From: HXMU1420-13 sp965249965
GTDB lineage: Bacteria > Bacteroidota > Rhodothermia > Balneolales > Balneolaceae
NCBI GenBank assembly: GCA_965249965.1
Contig: OZ252262.1
Coordinates: 372,001 to 436,000 of the forward strand
Length of the DNA stretch: 64,000 bases
Direction: 5' to 3'
Below are positions 9,492 through 18,589 of this stretch, one piece after another. The notes beneath the pieces are model-generated. The model made no database searches. It worked only from the letters and a program-made list of their open reading frames with translations, and was not told the origin of the DNA. The position numbers and the translations under genes were made by a program. Each line of letters begins with the position of its first letter. The stretch's first letter is position 1.

Positions 9492-9519
9492 TTCTGATTC
9501 CGCAGTTTTGCTGTGGAAC
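9492..9519. repeat. Short imperfect hairpin repeat, copy 2
   Basis: The arms TTCCGCAG and CTGTGGAA pair around TTTTG, with one G-T pair. It is similar to the block at 8408. It lies directly before the duplicated gene fragment at 9527 and may mark a rearrangement boundary. Confidence 0.4.
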
Positions 9520-9526
9520 AAGGGAG

Positions 9527-9635
9527 ACCCGAAATCATTGCCTATGTGTATGGCGGACAGGGAACCATCAATGTTCCAAGCTGGTCGCCGGATGGAAAAA
9601 AGATCGCCTTTGTAAGTAATTCGGGGAGGTTTTGA
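9527..9635 (+). pseudogene. 3' fragment duplicate of the downstream PD40 lipoprotein gene
   Basis: These 109 bases match 11217-11325, the last codons and TGA stop of the next gene, with four mismatches by eye. They encode the same VYGGQGTINVPSWSPDGKK tail but have no start or upstream coding part. It is either the relic of a tandem copy or a scar of recombination. The remaining gap between 9383 and 9795 holds no gene that I can see. Confidence 0.85.
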
Positions 9636-9795
9636 ATATTACTCTGTTATCAATTTCCGAATCTACTCCCGCCTCCTTCCTACATGTTCACTTCATATTC
9701 CGAATGTATGTTCAAAATTGGATTCAGTATACTGACCTACGTTTCCTACCTATATAAACGGTTCGGTGCTGTTTTATTAATTTAGTCGACATCCC

Positions 9796-11325
9796 ATGAA
9801 TGTACAGTCAATTCTATCTTTCGCAGTAATTTTCATCCTCTTAACTACGTCGTGCATGAAACAAGAAACCCCCGGCTCACCTTCAACAGGAGTTTTTGAT
9901 GAAGCCATCGATGTGGGCGAGGTTCTTCATCCTGGTTCGCTCATTTTCAACTCCGAGGATGAGACCTATCACCTAAAAGGTTCCGGGGAAAATATTTGGT
10001 TCGAAACCGATGAAATGCACTTTGCCTGGAAAGCCATTCAAGGCGACTTCATCCTGCGTGCCGAAATTGAGTTTATAGGTGAGGGAGTGGATCCCCATCG
10101 GAAAGTGGGAATCGCTGTTAGAAATTCATTGTCGCCCCATTCCGAAATGGCATTAGGTGCTATTCATGGCGACGGACTGGTCTCCCTTCAATATCGCCCG
10201 GAATTTAAAACCAACATTGAGGAAGTGGTATCGCCGGATAGTTCGGCAAACGTCATTCAACTAGCCCGAATAGACGATACCTTTTATTTATCTACGGCTA
10301 CTATGGGAGAAGCCTTTACCACGGTTCAAACCTCTGAAGTTCAACTAAATGAACAGGTATTTGCCGGGATTTATATTTGTGCTCATAATCCGGAAGTGGT
10401 CGAAGAAGCCATATTTCGGAATGTTCGCATCACCAAACCGGCACCAGACGATCTCGTCCAATATGAGGAATATTTGGGAAGCCGACTCGAAATTCTTGAT
10501 CTCGAAACCAGAAATCGAACAGTATTGTACGAAACGGAACATTCTATTCAGGCCCCGAACTGGACCCCGGACGGTAAGCGCCTGATCTATAATTCAAATG
10601 GTTTGCTCTTTAACTATGAGTTGGAATCCGGGGATATTACTCAGCTCAATACCGGGTTTGCGAAAAATCATAATAACGATCACGTTCTTTCCTTTGATGG
10701 GCGTTTACTTGGCATCAGTAATCATAATGAGGACGACGACTGGAACTCTACGATTTATGTGCTGCCTGCTGAGGGGAGTGATGAGTTAACACAAGCCACT
10801 CAATCCGGACTGGGAGCTTCCTATTTGCATGGCATCTCGCCAGACAATAAAACGGTGATTTTCACCGGGGAAAGAAATGGACAGTACGATATTTATGCGG
10901 CTGATATTGAGACAATGGAAGAAACCCAGCTTTCTGATACTCCCGGACTAGACGACGGCTCGGAATATTCGCAGGATGGAAGGTATATCTACTTCAATTC
11001 CAACCGAACCGGCGCCATGCAATTGTGGCGAATGAATGCGGATGGGTCCAATCCCACCCAATTAACGTTTGATCCCGATTATAACGACTGGTTCCCGCAT
11101 GTTTCTCCGGATGGCACCACCCTTGTGTTCCTGAGTTTTGGTACCGATGTTGATTCCGGGGATCATCCTTTTTATAAACAAGTAACGCTGCGAATGATGC
11201 CGGCTGAAGGTGGCGAACCCGAAATCATTGCCTATGTGTATGGCGGACAGGGAACCATCAATGTCCCAAGTTGGTCGCCGGATGGAAAAAAGATCGCCTT
11301 TGTGAGTAATTCGAGGAGGTTTTGA
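9796..11325 (+). CDS. TolB-like (PD40 propeller) lipoprotein with N-terminal jelly-roll domain
   Basis: A 509-residue predicted lipoprotein. The signal peptide ends in the lipobox LTTSC (Cys20). Residues about 40-215 resemble a DUF1349/concanavalin-like domain (WKAIQGDFILRAEIEF, KVGIAVRNS). Residues about 230-509 are a WD40-like PD40 propeller with repeats APNWTPDGKRLIYNSNG, SEYSQDGRYIYFNSN, HVSPDGTTLVFLS and PSWSPDGKKIAFVSN. Such proteins bind sugars or partners at the cell surface or periplasm; no enzyme residues are obvious. A copy of its last 109 bases lies upstream at 9527. Confidence 0.85.
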   Translation: MNVQSILSFAVIFILLTTSCMKQETPGSPSTGVFDEAIDVGEVLHPGSLIFNSEDETYHLKGSGENIWFETDEMHFAWKAIQGDFILRAEIEFIGEGVDPHRKVGIAVRNSLSPHSEMALGAIHGDGLVSLQYRPEFKTNIEEVVSPDSSANVIQLARIDDTFYLSTATMGEAFTTVQTSEVQLNEQVFAGIYICAHNPEVVEEAIFRNVRITKPAPDDLVQYEEYLGSRLEILDLETRNRTVLYETEHSIQAPNWTPDGKRLIYNSNGLLFNYELESGDITQLNTGFAKNHNNDHVLSFDGRLLGISNHNEDDDWNSTIYVLPAEGSDELTQATQSGLGASYLHGISPDNKTVIFTGERNGQYDIYAADIETMEETQLSDTPGLDDGSEYSQDGRYIYFNSNRTGAMQLWRMNADGSNPTQLTFDPDYNDWFPHVSPDGTTLVFLSFGTDVDSGDHPFYKQVTLRMMPAEGGEPEIIAYVYGGQGTINVPSWSPDGKKIAFVSNSRRF

Positions 11326-11404
11326 TTGGGGTGAGCTGAGCATAATCACTAGATTGAATATGATAAACGTTGCCCTTAATCTCTGATTTTGTTAGTCTCA
11401 GACC

Positions 11405-14400
11405 ATGAGACTGAGTATCAAAAATCCGGCTTTTTCACTCAACAAAGCGTATCGCAAAGTAAAACCTCAACGCGACGACTTTGAGAAGTTCAAAATGAAT
11501 TTACAGCGGCTACTCGAGCATGCCGGAGAAGATAAATTCGAGGATTTCAATAAGGGGGTAGCAACTGATTTTCTAAAAGACACTTTTTATTCTCCTGATT
11601 ACTACATCAACATTAAAGAAAGAAATGACTCGGTTATTCATTTAGATAATTCTCCAAATTCATTGGTAGGCGTAATTATCGAAGCGAAATCATTGAAGAA
11701 CAAAAGTGAAATGATCACTCGCGAAAATGCGAATGTGAAATCCTTACACGAGTTGATGCTGTATTTCCTGAGAGAACGCATCACACAAAAAAATAAAGAA
11801 CTTAAACACCTGATCGCCACCAACTGCCATGAATGGTTTTTGTTTGATGCCCAGCAGTTCGAGAAAATTTTTGCCCAAAGCAAAAAGCTGGTCAAGCAAT
11901 TCGAGGATTTTGAAGCGGGAAGATTAAGTGGAACTACAACCGATTTTTTCTACAAAGAAATTGCAAAACCTTTTATTGCAGCACTCCAAAAACCGCTGGA
12001 ATGCACCTGGTTTGATATCAGTGCCTATCAAAAATTACTAAACACTATTGACACTAAAAGTGAGCGAAAACTGATCGCATTGTACAAGATCTTTTCGCCC
12101 GAGCATATGCTAAAGCTTCCTTTTGCGAACGACAGTAACTCACTGGATCAAAATTTTTATAAAGAGTTGCTGCACATCATTGGCTTGGAAGAAACCAAAG
12201 TGAAGGGCAAAAAGCTGATTGGTAGAAAAGATAAGGAGACTAGAAATCCGGGTTCTTTGCTGGAAAATACCATCGATCATATTTTAAGTAAGGATAAACT
12301 ATCAAGAGTTTCCAATTTAAATAGCTTTGGTGAAAACCGTGAAGATCGGCTATTTGGTATCGCTTTAGAATTATGCATCACGTGGATGAACCGCATCTTG
12401 TTTTTGAAGTTGCTGGAAGCTCAACTAATCAGCTATCAAAAAGGGGTAAAAACGACAGGTTTTTTAAACACCAAGCGGATTAAAGATTTTGATGTGCTTG
12501 ATGATTTATTCTTTGATGTACTAGCCAAAAAGTATGAGGAACGAAACACAAGAATATTAAATGATTTTGGTGACATTCCTTATCTAAACAGTTCTTTATT
12601 CGATCCGACGGAACTGGAACATGAAGCCTTGTTCATTAGCAATTTACGGGACGACATGACCCTTCCCATTCATGCTTCCACGGTATTAAAAGGCGAAGGT
12701 GGGAAACGGCGTAAAGGCGAGATGAGTACCATTGCTTATCTGTTCGAGTTTCTGGATGCTTATGATTTTACCAGCGAAGGCAGTGAGGATATTCAGGAAG
12801 AATCGAAAACGTTAATTAACGCCTCGGTGCTTGGGCTGATCTTCGAAAAGATCAACGGCTACAAAGATGGCTCATTCTTTACCCCTGGCTTCATCACCAT
12901 GTACATGTGCCGCGAAACCATTCGGCGGGCGGTGGTGCAGAAATTTAATGAAGCCAAAGGGTGGAAGTGCGAATCTTTCGAAGATCTGGATGATAAACTT
13001 GAATTGATTGATCGAAACGAAGCTAACGAGATCATTAATTCGCTAAAGATTTGTGACCCTGCAGTGGGTTCGGGGCATTTTCTGGTTTCTGCTTTGAACG
13101 AGATTCTAGCTATAAAACACGAGTTACGCATTTTGCAGGATCGGGATGGGAAACGCCTTCGGGAATATCACTTAGAGGTGGTAAACGACGAATTGATTGT
13201 TTACGATAGTGATGGTGACTTATTCGAATATCACCCTAACAGTCCCGAAAGCCAGCGGGTGCAGGAAGCCCTCTTTCACGAAAAGCAGACCATCATCGAG
13301 AATTGTTTGTTTGGGGTAGATATTAATCCCAACTCGGTAAAAATCTGCCGGCTCCGCCTCTGGATCGAACTCCTGAAGCACGCGTATTATAAGACAGCGG
13401 ATTCCAATGAGGTCATCCCGCGGCGCAGGCCGGGATCTGGAGCTCCATCTGAACACCAGACCCCGGATCAAGTCCGGGGTGACGATGGTAATAAAAATGG
13501 GGAAGGAAGACACCTCGAAACTCTGCCCAACATCGACATCAACATAAAAACAGGGAACTCGCTGATTAGTCGTTTTGCCCTGGATGCCGATTTGAAAGAA
13601 GCGCTGAAAAAAAGCAAGTGGAGTATAGAAAGCTACCGAGTAGCCGTACAAAGTTACCGCAACGCCCGCAGCAAAGACGAAAAGCGCGAAATGCTGCGCC
13701 TGATGGATGATATTAAAGGTAACTTCCGCACCGAGATTTTGCGCACAGATAAGAATGTGGTTAAGCTTAAAAAGCTGAGCGATGAACTGGTGGTACACAC
13801 TACCCAAACCAGCATGTTCGATCAAACGGCCAAAGAAAAAAAAGTCTGGAAAACCAAAACGGAGAAGCTCACCAAAGACATTGCCAAGCTGGAAGCTGAA
13901 ATTGAAGAAATCAAAAACAACAAAATTTACGAAAACGCCTTTGAATGGCGCTTTGAATTCCCAGAAGTACTTAACGAACAAGGCGACTTTGTGGGCTTTG
14001 ATGTGGTAATTGGAAATCCGCCGTATATCCGGCAGGAAGAGTTCAAAGAAATCAAACCCTATATACAAGATCATTATACTACATATTCGGGTACAGCTGA
14101 TATGTATGTCTATTTTGTTGAGCGTGGTTTTCAGAATCTGAAAGAAAATGGTCAATTCACGTACATCATCCCCAACAAATGGATGCGGGCAGGATATGGG
14201 AAACATCTTCGAAATTACTTAAAAGAACGAAGATTGAAATCAATTATAGATTTTGGTGATTTGCCCGTGTTTGAAGAGGCAACTACCTATCCTTGTATTC
14301 TTGAAATAGAGAAAGCAGCACCTGATGAGCAATTCAAGGCTTTAAATGTGGAGTCGTTGGAATTCCCTGAAGGCTTAGACCGATTTGCAGTGCAACATAA

Positions 14401-15295
14401 AATAGATGTGTTATCTGGTGAACTCCCTGAACAAGGATGGACGTTAACCAGCGCCAAAGAACAACGGCTATTAGCCAAACTGAAAAGCAAAGGAACGCCA
14501 CTTGGGGAATATGTAGATGGAAAAATCTACTATGGAATTAAAACAGGCTACAACAAAGCTTTTGTTATTGATGAAGAAACTAAAAAGCGACTAATTACCG
14601 AAGACCCAAATTGCGCTGAGATCATTAAACCGTTTTTGGCGGGTAGGGATATAAAGCGGTACCAACAGCCTGTGGCCAACAATTATTTGATCCTATTTAA
14701 AAATGGCTACACTAAAACCTGGTTTGGCGAGCTTGACGAAAAGAATGCATGGGATAAGCTATCAGAGAAATATCCATCGATTACAAAGCATTTATTTCAA
14801 TTTAAAGAACAAGCGAAGAAAAGATCAGATCAAGGTGAATTTTGGTGGGAATTGAGAGCTTGTGCCTACTACAAAGAATTTGAAAATTCAAAAATAATAT
14901 TTCCAGATATGTCGCTAAGAGGGGATTTTACACTGGACTATTCAGATGATTTCTTTTTTGCTAATACTGGTTATATGGTAGTTACAAACGAGTTTTCCTT
15001 ATTGGCAATTCTAGCTTCAAAACTAATTGAATTTTTTAATAGGAGCACTTCGACCTCATTTAGAGGTGGCTATCTTCGTTTTTACACTCAATACTTGGAA
15101 ATAAATCCAATTATAGAGTTGACTGGAAATGAAAAAACAACTTTTGAATCCAAAGTCACCGAAATCCTCTCCCTCAAAAAAGAAAACCCTCAGGCAGATA
15201 CAAGCAAGCTAGAGGCGGAGATCGATCAAATGGTGTATGATTTGTATGGGCTAACGGAAGAGGAAATTGCGATTGTTGAGGAGAGTGTGGGGTAG
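11405..15295 (+). CDS. Type IIG restriction-modification enzyme (Eco57I-like methylase with nuclease)
   Basis: A 1296-residue fused enzyme. The N-terminal region has a PD-(D/E)xK nuclease signature (SLVGVIIEAK, about residues 80-95). The adenine methyltransferase core has the SAM motif CDPAVGSGHFLVSAL (about 550) and catalytic GNPPYIRQEE (about 868). A C-terminal target-recognition region of TaqI/Eco57I type follows (about 1000-1250). It should methylate adenine in one strand of its site and cut nearby. Residues about 669-695 are translated from an in-frame palindromic repeat inserted between the methylase motifs, in the loop before LETLPNIDINIKTGNSLI. The reading frame is intact, so the enzyme may still work. 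A Panacea toxin-antitoxin pair follows, making a small defence island. Confidence 0.9.
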   Translation: MRLSIKNPAFSLNKAYRKVKPQRDDFEKFKMNLQRLLEHAGEDKFEDFNKGVATDFLKDTFYSPDYYINIKERNDSVIHLDNSPNSLVGVIIEAKSLKNKSEMITRENANVKSLHELMLYFLRERITQKNKELKHLIATNCHEWFLFDAQQFEKIFAQSKKLVKQFEDFEAGRLSGTTTDFFYKEIAKPFIAALQKPLECTWFDISAYQKLLNTIDTKSERKLIALYKIFSPEHMLKLPFANDSNSLDQNFYKELLHIIGLEETKVKGKKLIGRKDKETRNPGSLLENTIDHILSKDKLSRVSNLNSFGENREDRLFGIALELCITWMNRILFLKLLEAQLISYQKGVKTTGFLNTKRIKDFDVLDDLFFDVLAKKYEERNTRILNDFGDIPYLNSSLFDPTELEHEALFISNLRDDMTLPIHASTVLKGEGGKRRKGEMSTIAYLFEFLDAYDFTSEGSEDIQEESKTLINASVLGLIFEKINGYKDGSFFTPGFITMYMCRETIRRAVVQKFNEAKGWKCESFEDLDDKLELIDRNEANEIINSLKICDPAVGSGHFLVSALNEILAIKHELRILQDRDGKRLREYHLEVVNDELIVYDSDGDLFEYHPNSPESQRVQEALFHEKQTIIENCLFGVDINPNSVKICRLRLWIELLKHAYYKTADSNEVIPRRRPGSGAPSEHQTPDQVRGDDGNKNGEGRHLETLPNIDINIKTGNSLISRFALDADLKEALKKSKWSIESYRVAVQSYRNARSKDEKREMLRLMDDIKGNFRTEILRTDKNVVKLKKLSDELVVHTTQTSMFDQTAKEKKVWKTKTEKLTKDIAKLEAEIEEIKNNKIYENAFEWRFEFPEVLNEQGDFVGFDVVIGNPPYIRQEEFKEIKPYIQDHYTTYSGTADMYVYFVERGFQNLKENGQFTYIIPNKWMRAGYGKHLRNYLKERRLKSIIDFGDLPVFEEATTYPCILEIEKAAPDEQFKALNVESLEFPEGLDRFAVQHKIDVLSGELPEQGWTLTSAKEQRLLAKLKSKGTPLGEYVDGKIYYGIKTGYNKAFVIDEETKKRLITEDPNCAEIIKPFLAGRDIKRYQQPVANNYLILFKNGYTKTWFGELDEKNAWDKLSEKYPSITKHLFQFKEQAKKRSDQGEFWWELRACAYYKEFENSKIIFPDMSLRGDFTLDYSDDFFFANTGYMVVTNEFSLLAILASKLIEFFNRSTSTSFRGGYLRFYTQYLEINPIIELTGNEKTTFESKVTEILSLKKENPQADTSKLEAEIDQMVYDLYGLTEEEIAIVEESVG
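13409..13488. repeat. Palindromic repeat inserted in frame within the restriction enzyme gene
   Basis: GTCATCCCGCGGCGCAGGCC (module A of the intergenic repeats) is followed by the hairpin CCCCGGATCAAGTCCGGGG and TGACGATGG. The ends GTCATCCC and GGGGTGAC are near-inverted, so the whole block is one large palindrome. It is translated as VIPRRRPGSG and TPDQVRGDDG. The inserted length keeps the frame. Confidence 0.85.
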
Positions 15296-15413
15296 TTCGT
15301 GTTAAGTGTTGAAAGTGTTAAAAAGAATTCTTTTAAAAAGTAAAATTTTAGCGTCGATAACATGTGTAATAAATGTGCGTTGTATTATCAGCACTAACTT
15401 AGTATTTTAAAGT

Positions 15414-15896
15414 ATGTTCAATTACGATTTAAACCGCACGCTAGAAGCTCTCCTGTATATCTGCGAACATCTGGAAGGAACTACCAAACACCAGTTGAGT
15501 AAGCTGCTATATTTTGCAGATAAATATCATTTAGCAAAATATGGGCGAACCGTTACCGGCGACAAATATGTAAAGATGGAATTCGGCCCGGTACCTTCTG
15601 AAACTTACGATCACATCCGTAATTCTGCGTTCATTGATGATATTTTTGCTATTAAAGGTTATCACGTTTCTGGTAAACGAGTAGCTAATACCGATGAGTT
15701 AAGCGAATCTGATATTGAGGCTCTTAACTATTCGTTAAACGAATTTGGAGGAATGAGTTTCGGGACGTTAACGGATATCAGTCACGATGCTTCATGGTGT
15801 GCAGCAGATGATAATGCTGTCATCTCAGTCGATCAGTTTCTGCTTACCTACGATGCTGAGACCCGTAAAGAGATTACGAGTTATTTGAGTAGCTAG
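15414..15896 (+). CDS. Panacea-domain (DUF4065, SocA-like) putative antitoxin
   Basis: A 160-residue protein with the Panacea/DUF4065 signature: LSKLLYFADKYHLAKYGR, a conserved GDKYVKMEFGPVPSETYD block and a helical C-terminal half. Panacea proteins neutralise many unrelated toxins in type II toxin-antitoxin systems, some also acting as chaperone or protease adaptors (SocA). The next gene starts only 4 bases after the stop and is the obvious toxin candidate. The 118-base AT-rich gap upstream probably holds the promoter. It lies directly after the restriction enzyme. Confidence 0.85.
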   Translation: MFNYDLNRTLEALLYICEHLEGTTKHQLSKLLYFADKYHLAKYGRTVTGDKYVKMEFGPVPSETYDHIRNSAFIDDIFAIKGYHVSGKRVANTDELSESDIEALNYSLNEFGGMSFGTLTDISHDASWCAADDNAVISVDQFLLTYDAETRKEITSYLSS

Positions 15897-15900
15897 AACT

Positions 15901-16263
15901 ATGAACTGGAGGGTCTATCGCGTTGAAAAATGCCCCGGTGTTACCCCTATTAAAGCCAAATACCTGGTTGTTTTTGATTTCGAAGTGGATATTCGCGGAT
16001 TTCTTATAAACTCCCGTTTGCATGGTATTTTGAAAAAAAATCACATGAAGCCATGTGTCGCAGCTATTTCATCAGATTCTAATGATTTTCTTCACCACAA
16101 TTCCTTTATTGACTGTTCAAAACTCATTCGCTTAGAAGTACATCATTTATATGATCTTAAAGGTAGTGTATGTGAACAAACTAGATCAAACATAATAAAG
16201 GCGGTTACAGCATGCCCAGTACTTAGTTTGTCGGAGAAAAAGGTCATACTAGGCAAAGTTTAA
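15901..16263 (+). CDS. Putative toxin partner of the Panacea antitoxin
   Basis: A 120-residue protein that I do not recognise with certainty. It has no signal peptide or membrane segment. The FLINSRLHGIL and HHNSFIDCSKLIRL blocks vaguely recall PemK/MazF-like small-barrel toxins, but no catalytic residues can be assigned. Assignment as toxin rests on position: it follows a Panacea gene by 4 bases on the same strand, the usual layout of these pairs. Three cysteines (in KCPG, KPCVA and FIDC) sit in the N-terminal two thirds. Confidence 0.6.
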   Translation: MNWRVYRVEKCPGVTPIKAKYLVVFDFEVDIRGFLINSRLHGILKKNHMKPCVAAISSDSNDFLHHNSFIDCSKLIRLEVHHLYDLKGSVCEQTRSNIIKAVTACPVLSLSEKKVILGKV

Positions 16264-16571
16264 TGAGATATTTATAGTTTATAGTTCCAATCGCTTCGGT
16301 CATGCGCATTTAACAACAAAATGGTTCATCTGAATGATCATACGCGCCATTATCAGTTGGGTTCAGATGCTACACCTATATTTTCTTGAAGTTCTAATTA
16401 TTTAATATCTCATCCATACTCTTTCCTAACAGGAGCAGATCTTTGCTTATGTATAAGCACCCTAAATTAACATCTTCAACGATGCTTCATCATTCTTAAT
16501 AATAGGAAAGATAGGGTTGAAAAATCTGAGATAGGATAGATAGCATTTTTAATCCCCCCATTCATAAAATG
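16264..16571. other. Gene-free AT-rich spacer
   Basis: I see no gene, repeat or terminator here. It separates the toxin-antitoxin pair from the peptidase and probably carries the peptidase promoter at its end. Confidence 0.5.
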
Positions 16572-16626
16572 CTCATAATTTTTAAGTATGCTTGGTGGAT
16601 ATGATCAAAACTTAGATTTCAAATCC
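16572..16626 (+). promoter_or_regulatory. Conserved upstream block shared with tspO
   Basis: CTCATAATTTTTAAGTATGC and the following bases up to the start codon match the block before tspO at 19082-19135 almost base for base, with a one-base shift near the start codon. The match makes this a duplicated 5' leader or promoter rather than coding sequence. TAATTTTT is near the Bacteroidota -7 consensus TAnnTTTG. Confidence 0.55.
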
Positions 16627-18543
16627 ATGAAAAAAGCTGCATTTCTTCTCTTTGTATTTTTAATACCTTTCGCCCTGCAGGGGCAGGCGCAAGACCGAAT
16701 GACCCCCGAACTCCTCTGGAAACTAGGTCGGGTTGGGGCGCTCGGCGTGACCGAAAATGGCAACGATCTGATCTACTCGGTTTATTATCCCGATGTAGCC
16801 AACAACTCCGGGGAACGGAAATTTTACCGGGTTTCTGTTCAAGGCGGTGAGCCGGAAGAACTCGAATCTATCGAAGGAGTTTTGCCTGACCCGAAAGTAT
16901 CCGCAGATGGAAACTGGAAAGTAAGTCATGCAGAAGTGCAACTGGATCAGGTGAAGGGAACGGATCTCTACCCCGATTATCCCGAATCGAATGTGCTGAT
17001 TTATGAATCGCTGCATTACCGGCATTGGGACCGTTGGCTGGAAGGCTCCTACAATCACGTATTTGTGCACCAAAAAGAAGGCGACGGCTGGGACGAAGGC
17101 ATCGACATTATGGAGGGGCAACGGTTTTTCACTCCTACCATTCCCTTTGGCGGAACCGACGATTACATCATCCGCCCGGATGGCAAGGTTGTGGTGTATG
17201 TAACCAAGCAGAAAACAGGAACCGATTATGTGCTTAGCACCAACACCGATTTGTTTCAGTATGATATTGAAACCGGGGAAACCATCAATCTGACGGAAGA
17301 AAACAAGGGCTATGATACGCATCCAATTTATGCGCCGGATGGTGAAACCTTAGCTTATCTCAGCATGAAGCGCGACGGGTATGAGTCGGATAAAAACGAT
17401 CTGATCGTGCTGGCGGATGGCGAAAAAACCAATCTAACTGCAGCCTGGGATGGTACTGTGAATGGTTTTACCTGGGCGAATTCGGGCGACAACATTTATT
17501 TCAGTGCGCCGGTGGATGGCACGGTTCAGATTTTTGAAGTGGCTTTGTCTGCTCCCGGAACAGTAACTCAAATCACCGAAGGTATGTTTGATGTTACCAG
17601 CGTGGTGGCCGATCTGGACGATCAGCTGATCGTAACGCGACGGGATATGAATCACGCTACAGAAATCTTTGCGTATGATCTGAATGACGAGACTTTTATG
17701 CAGCTCAGCAATGCCAATAACGCGATTTATGATGCCATTGAGCTGAGCCAGATCGAAAAAAGAATGATGACGACCACCGATGGCAAAGAAATGCTGACCT
17801 GGGTGATTTATCCTCCAAACTTCGATCCGGAAAAGAAATATCCAACCTTGCTGTATGCTCAGGGCGGTCCGCAAGGTGCCTTGTCTCAGTTTTATTCCTT
17901 CCGTTGGAATTTCCAGCTGATGGCGGCTCATGGTTACATCGTGGTAGCTCCAAACCGACGTGGAATGCCGGGTCATGGTGTGGAATGGAACGAGGAAATC
18001 TCGAAAGATTGGGGTGGTCAGGTAATGGACGATTATCTCACGGCCATCGACGAAATGGCGAAAGAGCCGTTTGTGGATGCAGATCGTCTGGGCGCAGTGG
18101 GTGCCAGTTATGGCGGATATTCGGTGTTTTATCTGGCCGGAATTCATGAAAATCGATTTAAAACATTTATCTCTCACGATGGGGTCTTCGACCTGAGAAG
18201 TATGTATGGAACCACCGAGGAATTGTTCTTCGTGATTTGGGATGTGGGTGGTCCGTATTGGGATAAGGAAAACGAAGCTGCGCAAAAGAGTTATGAGCAG
18301 TTCAACCCCATCAACTTTGTTCAAAACTGGAATACCCCCATGTTGATTTATCAGGGCGGATTGGATTATCGCGTTCCACTCGGACAAAGTCTGGCGGCGT
18401 ATCAGGCGCTTCAGTTGTTGGGGATTAAATCGAAACTGGTTTATTTCCCGGAAGAAAATCACTGGGTGTTGAACGGACAGAATGCTCAGATTTGGCATGC
18501 CGAGTTTTATAACTGGCTGGAGGAAACGCTGAAGGAACAGTAG
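16627..18543 (+). CDS. S9 family serine peptidase (prolyl oligopeptidase family), exported
   Basis: A 638-residue peptidase that should cut short peptides in the periplasm or outside. I place the start at the ATG at 16627, because the signal peptide (MKKAAFLLFVFLIPFALQG) follows at once and the upstream bases match the noncoding leader of tspO. An in-frame ATG 39 bases earlier is unlikely. A propeller with PD40-like repeats (HPIYAPDGETLAYLSM) covers about residues 25-370 and an alpha/beta hydrolase domain about 380-638. The triad is Ser494 in GASYGGYS, Asp580 in GGLDYRVP and His612 in EENHWV. It is a single-gene unit. Confidence 0.92.
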   Translation: MKKAAFLLFVFLIPFALQGQAQDRMTPELLWKLGRVGALGVTENGNDLIYSVYYPDVANNSGERKFYRVSVQGGEPEELESIEGVLPDPKVSADGNWKVSHAEVQLDQVKGTDLYPDYPESNVLIYESLHYRHWDRWLEGSYNHVFVHQKEGDGWDEGIDIMEGQRFFTPTIPFGGTDDYIIRPDGKVVVYVTKQKTGTDYVLSTNTDLFQYDIETGETINLTEENKGYDTHPIYAPDGETLAYLSMKRDGYESDKNDLIVLADGEKTNLTAAWDGTVNGFTWANSGDNIYFSAPVDGTVQIFEVALSAPGTVTQITEGMFDVTSVVADLDDQLIVTRRDMNHATEIFAYDLNDETFMQLSNANNAIYDAIELSQIEKRMMTTTDGKEMLTWVIYPPNFDPEKKYPTLLYAQGGPQGALSQFYSFRWNFQLMAAHGYIVVAPNRRGMPGHGVEWNEEISKDWGGQVMDDYLTAIDEMAKEPFVDADRLGAVGASYGGYSVFYLAGIHENRFKTFISHDGVFDLRSMYGTTEELFFVIWDVGGPYWDKENEAAQKSYEQFNPINFVQNWNTPMLIYQGGLDYRVPLGQSLAAYQALQLLGIKSKLVYFPEENHWVLNGQNAQIWHAEFYNWLEETLKEQ

Positions 18544-18589
18544 AACTTCGATGTTGGAAGGTTGAGATTTGGCTCTCTGTGTCCTGATT

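Noticed and set aside
13220..14206. Long minus-strand open frame within the restriction enzyme gene
   Set aside because: Antisense to conserved methylase motifs, with no family features.
11405..15295. Large methylase as a BREX PglX
   Set aside because: No other BREX genes are nearby, and an N-terminal nuclease signature plus the Eco57I-like layout fits a type IIG enzyme better.
16588..16626. Upstream in-frame ATG as the start of the S9 peptidase
   Set aside because: The stretch matches the noncoding leader of tspO and would place 13 residues ahead of a clean signal peptide.
17434..18498. Long open frame on the minus strand across the S9 peptidase gene
   Set aside because: The plus-strand frame has a full catalytic triad and signal peptide; the opposite frame has no recognisable motif and is a shadow.
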